A stretch of DNA of 64,000 bases from Streptococcus alactolyticus (lineage in GTDB: Bacteria > Bacillota > Bacilli > Lactobacillales > Streptococcaceae), in NCBI RefSeq assembly GCF_012277075.1, contig NZ_JAAXMT010000010.1, forward strand, positions 1 to 64,000, given 5' to 3'. The translations under genes and the position numbers were made by a program. Of the stretch, positions 57,528-64,000 are shown piece by piece. The number at the start of each line of letters is the position of its first letter. Position 1 is the stretch's first letter. The notes under the pieces are model-generated. The model was given only the letters and a program-made list of their open reading frames with translations. It was not told the DNA's origin and ran no database searches.

Positions 57528-58544
57528 ATGGTAAGACAAAAAATTGCTGTCTTAGGACCCGGTTCGTGGGGAACCGCTCTCGCCCAAGTATTAAACGATA
57601 ATGGGCATGACGTTTGTCTCTGGGGAAATGTTCTCGAACAAATCAATGAAATCAACACGGAACATACTAATATACGTTACTTCAAAGACAAACATCTCTC
57701 AGAAAACATCAAGGCAACGCTTGATTTATCTGAAGCCCTAAAAGACGCGGATGCTGTCTTATTTGTCGTCCCCACAAAAGTCATGCGTCTTGTTGCAAAA
57801 CAAGTCGCTGAGGTGCTTGACCATAAAGTCGTCGTGATGCACGCGTCAAAAGGCCTTGAGCCTGGAACACACGAACGCCTATCAACTGTTATTGAGGAAG
57901 AGATTCCAAAAGAACTACGTTCTGACATCGTGGTGGTTTCTGGACCAAGCCATGCCGAAGAAACCATTGTTCGTGACATCACTTTGATTACAGCTGCTTC
58001 TAAGAACATGGAAACCGCCAAATACGTCCAAGAACTCTTCAGCAACAACTATTTCCGTCTTTACACCAATTCAGATGTGATCGGTGTTGAAACGGCAGGT
58101 GCCTTGAAAAATATCATCGCCGTTGGAGCTGGGATTTTGCACGGACTTGGTTATGGTGACAATGCCAAGGCCGCTGTTATCACACGTGGTCTAGCAGAAA
58201 TCACACGTTTAGGGGTGAAAATGGGTGCCAACCCGTTAACCTACATCGGACTTTCTGGTGTGGGGGATCTCATCGTAACAGGAACCTCTGTTCATTCTCG
58301 TAACTGGCGCGCTGGTAATGCCCTAGGAAAAGGCGAAAAACTAGCTGATATCGAGAAAAACATGGGAATGGTTATCGAAGGGATATCAACTACCAAGGTT
58401 GCTTACGAATTGGCAAAAGAACTAGATGTCTATATGCCAATCACCAGTGCCATTTACAAGGTCATCTACGAAGGTTATGATGTCAAAGAATGTATCGTTG
58501 CCTTGATGTCTGGCGACTTCCGTTCAGAGGACGAATGGCACTAA
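57528..58544 (+). CDS. gpsA: glycerol-3-phosphate dehydrogenase [NAD(P)+]
   Basis: Makes sn-glycerol-3-phosphate from dihydroxyacetone phosphate for phospholipids and teichoic acids. The NAD-binding motif [10 protein letters not shown] is at residues 10-19. [17 protein letters not shown] holds the catalytic Lys. 338 aa. ATG follows AGAGAGGAG. It is cotranscribed with galU 49 bases downstream, a standard streptococcal pair. Confidence 0.97.
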   Translation: MVRQKIAVLGPGSWGTALAQVLNDNGHDVCLWGNVLEQINEINTEHTNIRYFKDKHLSENIKATLDLSEALKDADAVLFVVPTKVMRLVAKQVAEVLDHKVVVMHASKGLEPGTHERLSTVIEEEIPKELRSDIVVVSGPSHAEETIVRDITLITAASKNMETAKYVQELFSNNYFRLYTNSDVIGVETAGALKNIIAVGAGILHGLGYGDNAKAAVITRGLAEITRLGVKMGANPLTYIGLSGVGDLIVTGTSVHSRNWRAGNALGKGEKLADIEKNMGMVIEGISTTKVAYELAKELDVYMPITSAIYKVIYEGYDVKECIVALMSGDFRSEDEWH

Positions 58545-58593
58545 ACTCACATTTTTAATAAGTCATTCAATTGAAACAAAAGGAGACTCTCAC

Positions 58594-59511
58594 ATGAAAA
58601 AAGTTAAAAAGGCTGTCATTCCGGCTGCCGGTCTTGGAACACGTTTTTTGCCAGCTACTAAAGCATTAGCCAAAGAAATGTTACCAATCGTCGACAAACC
58701 AACCATCCAATTTATCGTTGAAGAAGCTTTGAAATCAGGTATCGAAGATATTTTGGTGGTAACTGGAAAACAAAAACGTTCTATCGAAGACCACTTTGAT
58801 TCAAACTTTGAATTAGAGTACAACCTAGAACAAAAAGGAAAAACAGACCTTCTTAAACTAGTAAACGACACCACAGCAATCAACTTGCACTTCATCCGCC
58901 AAAGCCACCCACGTGGACTTGGAGATGCTGTGCTTCAAGCCAAAGCATTCGTTGGAAACGAACCTTTCGTGGTGATGCTCGGGGATGATTTGATGGATAT
59001 CACAGATGATAAAGCTGTGCCATTGACTAAACAACTCATCAACGATTACGAACAAACACACGCTTCAACAATCGCTGTGATGCCTGTTCCTCATGATGAA
59101 GTGTCATCTTACGGTGTTATTGCACCTCACGGTGAAGGTGTCAACGGACTTTATAGTGTGGAAACTTTTGTTGAAAAACCAGCCCCTGAAGACGCACCAA
59201 GTGATTTAGCGATTATCGGTCGCTACCTCCTTACTCCAGAAATCTTCAATATCCTTGAAACACAAGAACCTGGAGCTGGTAACGAAATTCAATTGACAGA
59301 TGCTATCGATACACTTAACAAAACACAACGTGTTTTCGCTCGTCAATTCAATGGCAGCCGCTACGATGTCGGTAACAAATTTGGTTTTATGAAAACATCT
59401 ATCGAATATGCCCTTCAACATCCTCAAGTCAAAGACAATATGAAACAATACTTGATTGATTTAGGGAAAGAATTAGAAGGTACAGCACCTAAACAAACAA
59501 AAGAAGACTAA
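58594..59511 (+). CDS. galU: UTP-glucose-1-phosphate uridylyltransferase
   Basis: Makes UDP-glucose for glycolipids, capsule and galactose use. The nucleotide-binding motif [14 protein letters not shown] is at residues 11-24; VEKP and the [12 protein letters not shown] segment are conserved. 305 aa, with AAAAGGAGA before ATG. It is second in the gpsA-galU operon, ended by a strong terminator. Confidence 0.97.
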   Translation: MKKVKKAVIPAAGLGTRFLPATKALAKEMLPIVDKPTIQFIVEEALKSGIEDILVVTGKQKRSIEDHFDSNFELEYNLEQKGKTDLLKLVNDTTAINLHFIRQSHPRGLGDAVLQAKAFVGNEPFVVMLGDDLMDITDDKAVPLTKQLINDYEQTHASTIAVMPVPHDEVSSYGVIAPHGEGVNGLYSVETFVEKPAPEDAPSDLAIIGRYLLTPEIFNILETQEPGAGNEIQLTDAIDTLNKTQRVFARQFNGSRYDVGNKFGFMKTSIEYALQHPQVKDNMKQYLIDLGKELEGTAPKQTKED

Positions 59512-59516
59512 AAAGC

Positions 59517-59545
59517 AGCCCCCTCAAGCTCAACTTGAGGGGGCT
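59517..59545. terminator. bidirectional terminator, galU / rhomboid
   Basis: 12-bp perfect stem AGCCCCCTCAAG / CTTGAGGGGGCT with a 5-nt loop and T5 tail on plus, between converging genes. Confidence 0.92.
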
Positions 59546-59555
59546 TTTTAGCGCC

Positions 59556-60224
59556 TTACAAGGCTAAAAAGACAAGTAAACCATTTAGAATAATATAGGC
59601 TGCTAGAGCTAGCCAGCGTTGCCACGGTTGAAATAACTTTTCATCAACCTGCGTTGGTAAAAAGACGGCACACAAGAGTCCTCCGACAATACCACCAATA
59701 TGTCCGACAATACCAATACTTGGACTAAACAGATTAAACAATAAGTTAATGGCAATCAAGATTTGGTAATTACGCCCAACTTCCTTTAAAAAAGGGTCTT
59801 TACCAAAATAGCCAACAACCATGGTCGCGGCAAAAACGCCAAATAAAGACGTCGAAGCCCCTGCTGCAATCACATTTGGCGTGAAGAAAAGGGTAAAGAC
59901 GTTTCCAGCAATCCCAGATAAGACATACAAAGCCAGAAATTTATGATGTCCCCAAATCTGCTCGGCCAATTGTCCAACAAAATAAAGTGTCAATGCATTA
60001 AAAATAAAATGCTGCCAACCAATGTGAACAAAAATCGGAGTGACCAAGCGCCATAATTGGCTAGGGTCGTAGGCAACGTAAGCTCCGTACATTCCCCCAA
60101 AATTAAAAACAGCTGTTCCAGTGCTGGCATTTCCCAAATAAAGTACCTGCATGGCTAAAAAGACAAGAGTCGTCATGGCCAATAATATCATGGTTACTGG
60201 GCTTTTTTGTAAGGCATCCCTCAT
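59556..60224 (-). CDS. rhomboid family intramembrane serine protease
   Basis: 222-aa protein with six or seven membrane helices. The conserved WRLVTPIFVHIGWQHFIFN opens the core. The catalytic Ser is S124 in AGASTSLFG and the partner His lies in GHIGGIVGG near residue 178. It overlaps the 5-FTHF cyclo-ligase gene by 4 bases. Streptococcal rhomboids degrade damaged membrane proteins; substrates of this one are unknown. Confidence 0.92.
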   Translation of the reverse strand: MRDALQKSPVTMILLAMTTLVFLAMQVLYLGNASTGTAVFNFGGMYGAYVAYDPSQLWRLVTPIFVHIGWQHFIFNALTLYFVGQLAEQIWGHHKFLALYVLSGIAGNVFTLFFTPNVIAAGASTSLFGVFAATMVVGYFGKDPFLKEVGRNYQILIAINLLFNLFSPSIGIVGHIGGIVGGLLCAVFLPTQVDEKLFQPWQRWLALAAYIILNGLLVFLAL

Positions 60225-60751
60225 CGACTAAAAACCTCCCTCACTGCAATGTCATAAGTATCTTCGTGAAAATCCTGTTCTTGAAAATGGTAAATGGTGC
60301 TGACCGTCTGTCCATGATAATCTGATAAATAACGGTCGTAATAGCCCCCACCGTAACCAATACGAAAACCCGCACGGTTAAAGGCAACACCAGGAACATG
60401 AATCAAATCAATCTCTGACTTGTCCACAGCCTCATCACTACTTAGCGGTTCCCACAGACCAAAAGAAGTCTGCACCAGCGACTCTTTTTCATAAGGACAA
60501 AAGACCATGCGTCCCTGTGGATAAGTCTTAGGCACAAGAATACATTTACCATCTTTCTCAGCCTGACGGATCAGCAATTGCGTATCGTATTCAAAATCAA
60601 AAGCTAAATAAGTCGCAATAACCTTAGCGTCTTGATAAGCCTTAGAGGCGGTCAAATCTTCCAATAACTGGAGATCTCTCACCTGCTTTTCTTTCCGATC
60701 TTGCCCCTTTAAGGCTGCTAAAATCTGCTGTCGTACGTGTAATTTTTCCAT
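60221..60751 (-). CDS. 5-formyltetrahydrofolate cyclo-ligase
   Basis: 176-aa MTHFS enzyme converting 5-formyl-THF to 5,10-methenyl-THF with ATP. The signature GVAFNRAGFRIGYGGGYYDR is present near residue 125. Start ATG 60751: the longer frame to 60790 runs through a TATGAT -10 whose 3' end is only six bases from this ATG, so the gene looks leaderless. Coupled to the rhomboid gene, as in Bacillus and streptococci. Confidence 0.93.
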   Translation of the reverse strand: MEKLHVRQQILAALKGQDRKEKQVRDLQLLEDLTASKAYQDAKVIATYLAFDFEYDTQLLIRQAEKDGKCILVPKTYPQGRMVFCPYEKESLVQTSFGLWEPLSSDEAVDKSEIDLIHVPGVAFNRAGFRIGYGGGYYDRYLSDYHGQTVSTIYHFQEQDFHEDTYDIAVREVFSR

Positions 60752-60853
60752 GCTATTATCATACCATAAAACCTTTTTTCCTAATAACAAAAACTTTGGA
60801 AAGGCATGACAAAATCGACTATTTTAGCTTTTGGAAAGAATATTTTTAATAGC

Positions 60854-60886
60854 TTTAAGGTTTCTTTAAGGTTTACCCGCTACAAT
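60854..60886 (+). promoter_or_regulatory. CiaR-type direct repeat and -10 box
   Basis: TTTAAG (60854-60859), five bases, TTTAAG (60865-60870), then ten bases and TACAAT (60881-60886). This is exactly the layout of CiaR-activated csRNA promoters in streptococci. Confidence 0.85.
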
Positions 60887-60892
60887 AAGAGT

Positions 60893-61028
60893 TATCCTAG
60901 ATAGCGGTTCTCCCAAACCGCTGGGAATAGTCTCTTTAGAATTATTCCCCTTTCATAAATCTCCTGGGCATGATTGAAAAATCATGTCCTTCCCTTTTTG
61001 GCCACTGTTTTCCCCACAGTGGTTTTTT
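60893..61028 (+). ncRNA. cia-dependent small RNA (csRNA)
   Basis: About 136 nt from the predicted start to terminator CCACTGT / ACAGTGG with T6 (61002-61028). A 5' hairpin AGCGGTT/AACCGCT and a second hairpin CATGATT/AATCATG flank C/U-rich single strands that could pair with Shine-Dalgarno sites. csRNAs act this way on targets such as comC in pneumococcus. No ORF. It sits between the 5-FTHF cyclo-ligase and DAP deacetylase genes. Confidence 0.8.
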
Positions 61029-61043
61029 CATTTAAAACATAAC

Positions 61044-61075
61044 AAAAGACGCAAAAACAAGGTTTTGCGTCTTTT
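61044..61075. terminator. terminator of the deacetylase operon
   Basis: 13-bp stem AAAAGACGCAAAA / TTTTGCGTCTTTT. It lies just past the peptidase stop on minus and can also back up the csRNA terminator on plus. Confidence 0.85.
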
Positions 61076-61081
61076 TTATTT

Positions 61082-62212
61082 CTAATTGGCTCTTTCTTTT
61101 AAGAAACCTGAGATTTCACGAACGGCAAATGGTAGGGCATCCTCATTTGGGCTCATTTTAGGATGGTGAAGGGCATAAGGTGTACCTACCCCAAGCCAAA
61201 ACATAACGCCAGGAATGTGATTTAAAAGGTAACCAAAATCCTCACCAGTCATGGCTGGCAAACAGTCAATCAAATTGACAGCTTCTTGAGCTTCAAAGAA
61301 AGCCATCAATTCACGCGCCAATTCAGGGTCATTTTCAACAGGAAGATAGCCTCCTTGTTTGAGTTCCACGTCGACTTCTATACCAAAACTGGCCGCAACA
61401 CCTTGAGCAATTTCAGTTAAGCGTTTTTGAATGTGCAGGCTCATCTCCTGTGTCAACGTTCGAATAGTCCCATGCAGCTGCGTGGTTTCTGCAATGACAT
61501 TATTGGTCGTGCCTGAATGGAAAGAACCAAAGGTCACCACCCCACCTTGAATAGGGTCAACATTGCGGCTCACAATCGTCTGCACCTGCGTCACAAAGTA
61601 AGACGCAGCAACCAAGGCATCGTTAGCTTCGTGAGGAAAAGCAGCGTGTCCGCCCTTGCCTTTAAAGGTTACCAAAACTTCACAAGTCCCTGCAAACAAG
61701 GTTGAGGTATTGGTCCCAATATCACCCACCTTAAAATCAGGTCGCACATGCAAGCCATAAAATTCATCTGGTTTCCAATCGCCAAAAGCATTGTCCTGAT
61801 ACATGAGCATGCCACCTGCTTCGTTTTCTTCGGCTGGTTGGAAGAGAAACAGAACATTATTTTTAGGCTGTTTTTGCACCAATTCATTGAGCAGACCAAG
61901 GGCAACCGTCATGTGGATATCGTGTCCACAAGCGTGCATGCGCCCTTCGTGCTGGCTCGCAAACGGCAACTCTGTTTCTTCAACAACAGGCAAAGCGTCA
62001 ATATCTGTACGCCAACCAATTGTTTTTTCAGGGGCATATCCCTTGATAAAGACAAGAATACCTGTACGCCAAGTGTGTTGTTCTACAAAGTCTTTTCCAG
62101 CCGTTATCTCTGCAATCCGCTCCAAAAGATAGGCTTGTGTTTTGAATTCTTCCAAACCAATTTCTGGAATTTGATGCAAATCGCGACGAATTTTCACTAA
62201 ATCTAAAGTCAT
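61082..62212 (-). CDS. N-acetyldiaminopimelate deacetylase
   Basis: 376-aa M20-family metallohydrolase. Metal-binding [10 protein letters not shown] (about 93-102), PAEENEAGG and the C-terminal GEDFGY segment are intact. Its place 21 bases after dapH points to N-acetyl-L,L-diaminopimelate as substrate, in the acetylase branch of lysine and peptidoglycan precursor synthesis. Related M20 enzymes hydrolyse other amidoacids, so the role rests on context. Confidence 0.9.
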   Translation of the reverse strand: MTLDLVKIRRDLHQIPEIGLEEFKTQAYLLERIAEITAGKDFVEQHTWRTGILVFIKGYAPEKTIGWRTDIDALPVVEETELPFASQHEGRMHACGHDIHMTVALGLLNELVQKQPKNNVLFLFQPAEENEAGGMLMYQDNAFGDWKPDEFYGLHVRPDFKVGDIGTNTSTLFAGTCEVLVTFKGKGGHAAFPHEANDALVAASYFVTQVQTIVSRNVDPIQGGVVTFGSFHSGTTNNVIAETTQLHGTIRTLTQEMSLHIQKRLTEIAQGVAASFGIEVDVELKQGGYLPVENDPELARELMAFFEAQEAVNLIDCLPAMTGEDFGYLLNHIPGVMFWLGVGTPYALHHPKMSPNEDALPFAVREISGFLKERAN

Positions 62213-62233
62213 ATCGCAAACTCCAAATGGGTT

Positions 62234-62932
62234 TTATAAATGACGTAGAGCGTCTTCTAGGGCTGTTTTTTGTTGAGTTTTCGCATCGATTTCTTTAATG
62301 ATGCGAGCAGGGACACCTGCTACCACGACATTTTCAGGAACATCTTTTGTAACAATAGCTCCCGCTGCAACGACCGAACCATTACCAACCTGAACCCCTT
62401 CAATCACAACGGCATTCGCTCCCACAAGAACGTTATCACCGATACGAACAGGTTCTGCTGAAGCTGGCTCAATCACGCCTGCAAGGACCGCACCCGCACC
62501 GATGTGGCTATTTTTTCCAACAATCGCGCGACCACCAAGAACCGCACCCATATCAATCATAGTGCCAGCACCGATTTCAGCACCGATATTAATCACAGCT
62601 CCCATCATCACCACCGCATTGTCCTCAATGGTTACTTGGTCACGAATAATCGCACCTGGCTCAATACGAGCATTGAGATGACGTTTATCCAGCAAAGGTA
62701 CCGCAGAATTACGCCCATCTTGTTCCACCACATAATCCTTGTTTTCAGTCAGATTAGCCAAAAGTGGCTCAATATCTTTCCAATCCCCAAAAAGCACATT
62801 GCCAAGCTTGAGAACATTTTCTGGAACAGCCGCTGCCAACTCTCCCTCAAAAGTCACCTTCACATTTGTCTTTTTCTCCGCATTACCAATAAAAGCAATA
62901 ATCTCTTGCGCCGTCATTTTTTGTGCAGTCAT
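62234..62932 (-). CDS. dapH: tetrahydrodipicolinate N-acetyltransferase
   Basis: Acetylates tetrahydrodipicolinate in the lysine/DAP pathway. 232 aa. An N-terminal alpha domain (about 1-85) is followed by a left-handed beta helix of hexapeptide repeats ([19 protein letters not shown] onwards). It forms a two-gene unit with the deacetylase downstream. The start at 62932 gives [14 protein letters not shown]; the inner MTAQEI is an alternative five codons on. Confidence 0.95.
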   Translation of the reverse strand: MTAQKMTAQEIIAFIGNAEKKTNVKVTFEGELAAAVPENVLKLGNVLFGDWKDIEPLLANLTENKDYVVEQDGRNSAVPLLDKRHLNARIEPGAIIRDQVTIEDNAVVMMGAVINIGAEIGAGTMIDMGAVLGGRAIVGKNSHIGAGAVLAGVIEPASAEPVRIGDNVLVGANAVVIEGVQVGNGSVVAAGAIVTKDVPENVVVAGVPARIIKEIDAKTQQKTALEDALRHL

Positions 62933-63139
62933 ATTTAAGATACCCAGAGCGTTTTAAAGACCTAGGAGAATCCTGATACCAAGACTTTCCAAGCCAAACA
63001 CCCTACTCCTTCCAATTCAAAATTAGTTAATTGTATATTATTATAACAAATATTCAGAAAATTTGGAAAGAAATTTTATTAAAAAAATCACTCAGTAAAA
63101 AACTGAGTGACTAGGTATTATTAAAATACAAAATAACTT

Positions 63140-63979
63140 TTATTCACCAGCTAATTCTGTAAATTCTCCATCAATATCTTCTACGTCTTTAGCCATCTTT
63201 TGTCTAAAGTCTCCTCTATACTCATTCATTCCCGAAAGATCTTCTAAAATTTTTCCGTCCAATAAATCTACAAATGTATCGGCTAATTTATTTCCCATTG
63301 GTTTAAATGTCATATAAGTTAGACCCCCAGAAATCACTCCACCAAGTACTGGAACTACTTTAGTAATTGATTTTCCAACACTTTGTTTCGTAATTTTAAC
63401 TCCTATGGTACTGCCTATTTTCTTAACAAGCGGATACCACGCGGTTTTGGTTAAAGCTTGTTGTGTTACCTTCTTCCCAAGAGTTTTCCCAGCTGTTTTA
63501 GATATATTAGCAATTAGGGCAGATGAACCACTTGCCCCAAGCATAATACCTAGATAAGCAACAATACGAATTCGTGCTTCCTCTGGTAATTGATTATAAT
63601 CTCCGCCAAATAAATCATCTTCACCAAATAAATAAGCTATTTGCTGTGACAAATTTAGAGCAAAACCAAAATATTGAATAATATCTGCTCCTCCGGATGC
63701 CAAAGCAGTAACTGGATTAGATGGAAGCCCAGTTACAAAAGAAGCCACTGAAGTTTTATTAGTAGCGTTATTTATGACTTTTTTAGCTCTTTTTCGTAAA
63801 GCTTGACTAGTAAAAACACTTTGAGGACCATCCTTTATAATATTCTCTAAGTACTTATTACCAGCAAATTCCTTTCTTAGGAACTCTTCTCGATTCACTT
63901 TTACAAAAGGTAGCTGACTAGCAGCAGTGATTGTTTGAATCATTACCTCATACATTTGATTTTGGTCATTATTTGACAT
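63140..63979 (-). CDS. EcsC-like family protein
   Basis: 279 aa. The pattern of weakly hydrophobic, Gly-rich helices (SGGADIIQYFGFALNLSQQIAYLFG, RIVAYLGIMLGASGSSALIA, VVPVLGGVISGGLTYMTFKP) and Lys-rich linkers is that of EcsC-domain proteins. No catalytic motif is known. Start ATG 63979 follows GGAGATTAGG. It is separated from dapH by about 200 bases and transcribed alone as far as the window shows. Confidence 0.6.
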   Translation of the reverse strand: MSNNDQNQMYEVMIQTITAASQLPFVKVNREEFLRKEFAGNKYLENIIKDGPQSVFTSQALRKRAKKVINNATNKTSVASFVTGLPSNPVTALASGGADIIQYFGFALNLSQQIAYLFGEDDLFGGDYNQLPEEARIRIVAYLGIMLGASGSSALIANISKTAGKTLGKKVTQQALTKTAWYPLVKKIGSTIGVKITKQSVGKSITKVVPVLGGVISGGLTYMTFKPMGNKLADTFVDLLDGKILEDLSGMNEYRGDFRQKMAKDVEDIDGEFTELAGE

Positions 63980-64000
63980 GCCTAATCTCCATTTTCCTTA

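Overview
The window comes from the chromosome of a low-GC Gram-positive coccus, almost certainly a Streptococcus. It carries the streptococcal pur repressor PurR, an rpsL-rpsG-fusA-gap-pgk block, PBP2a, a CiaR-type small-RNA promoter and a PerR-type operator. I infer the S. bovis/S. equinus (gallolyticus/infantarius) group from overall protein character; no database search was possible.

Layout. 1-11.4 kb (minus strand): pgk, gap, fusA, rpsG, rpsL, purR, then a tight operon yhaM-rmuC-thiN-rpe-rsgA. 11.5-11.8 kb: tRNA-Leu(CAG) and a tRNA-Ser(CGA)-like gene. 11.8-13.9 kb: decayed dihydroxyacetone-kinase regulators (dhaS split by an internally deleted IS982-family element; dhaQ broken by a 1-nt deletion). 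14.0-18.5 kb: rsmE, prmA, a GIY-YIG/DUF4357 protein and a DUF3013 protein on minus, rarA on plus. 18.5-18.9 kb: 6S RNA and tRNA-Lys. 19.4-20.8 kb: a second IS982-family copy, a frameshifted double-glycine bacteriocin-like gene and a structured intergenic region. 20.8-31.7 kb: housekeeping genes (leuS, patatin, nusG-secE-rpmG-pbp2A, rluA-type synthase, rsmA-rnmV-tatD, rpmH).

31.9-42.7 kb is an accessory, degraded zone. It holds a putative small RNA, an IS3-family remnant, an SPC-motif P-type ATPase with a PerR box, an ISL3-family remnant, a broken ABC exporter, an OFA-type MFS transporter, malate permease maeP and a 5'-truncated malic enzyme. The malic enzyme is fused to a truncated dltC and joined to a RepA_N plasmid replication module with iterons inside rep.

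42.7-64.0 kb returns to core genes: a LytTR/ABC cluster with a frameshifted permease, khpB-yidC-rnpA, argG-argH with an ArgR-like palindrome, NUDIX, gltX, LURP-one, AKR, carbonic anhydrase, radA-dut-queH, gpsA-galU, rhomboid, 5-FTHF cyclo-ligase, a CiaR-dependent small RNA, the acetylated-DAP branch of lysine synthesis (dapH and its deacetylase), and an EcsC-like protein.

The most interesting signals are the integrated RepA_N replicon with its dltC/maeE chimeric junction, the csRNA locus with a perfect CiaR repeat, the bacteriocin-like gene killed by a 4-bp tandem duplication, two probable leaderless genes and several structured, unassigned RNAs. I saw no CRISPR array, prophage or complete new defence system.
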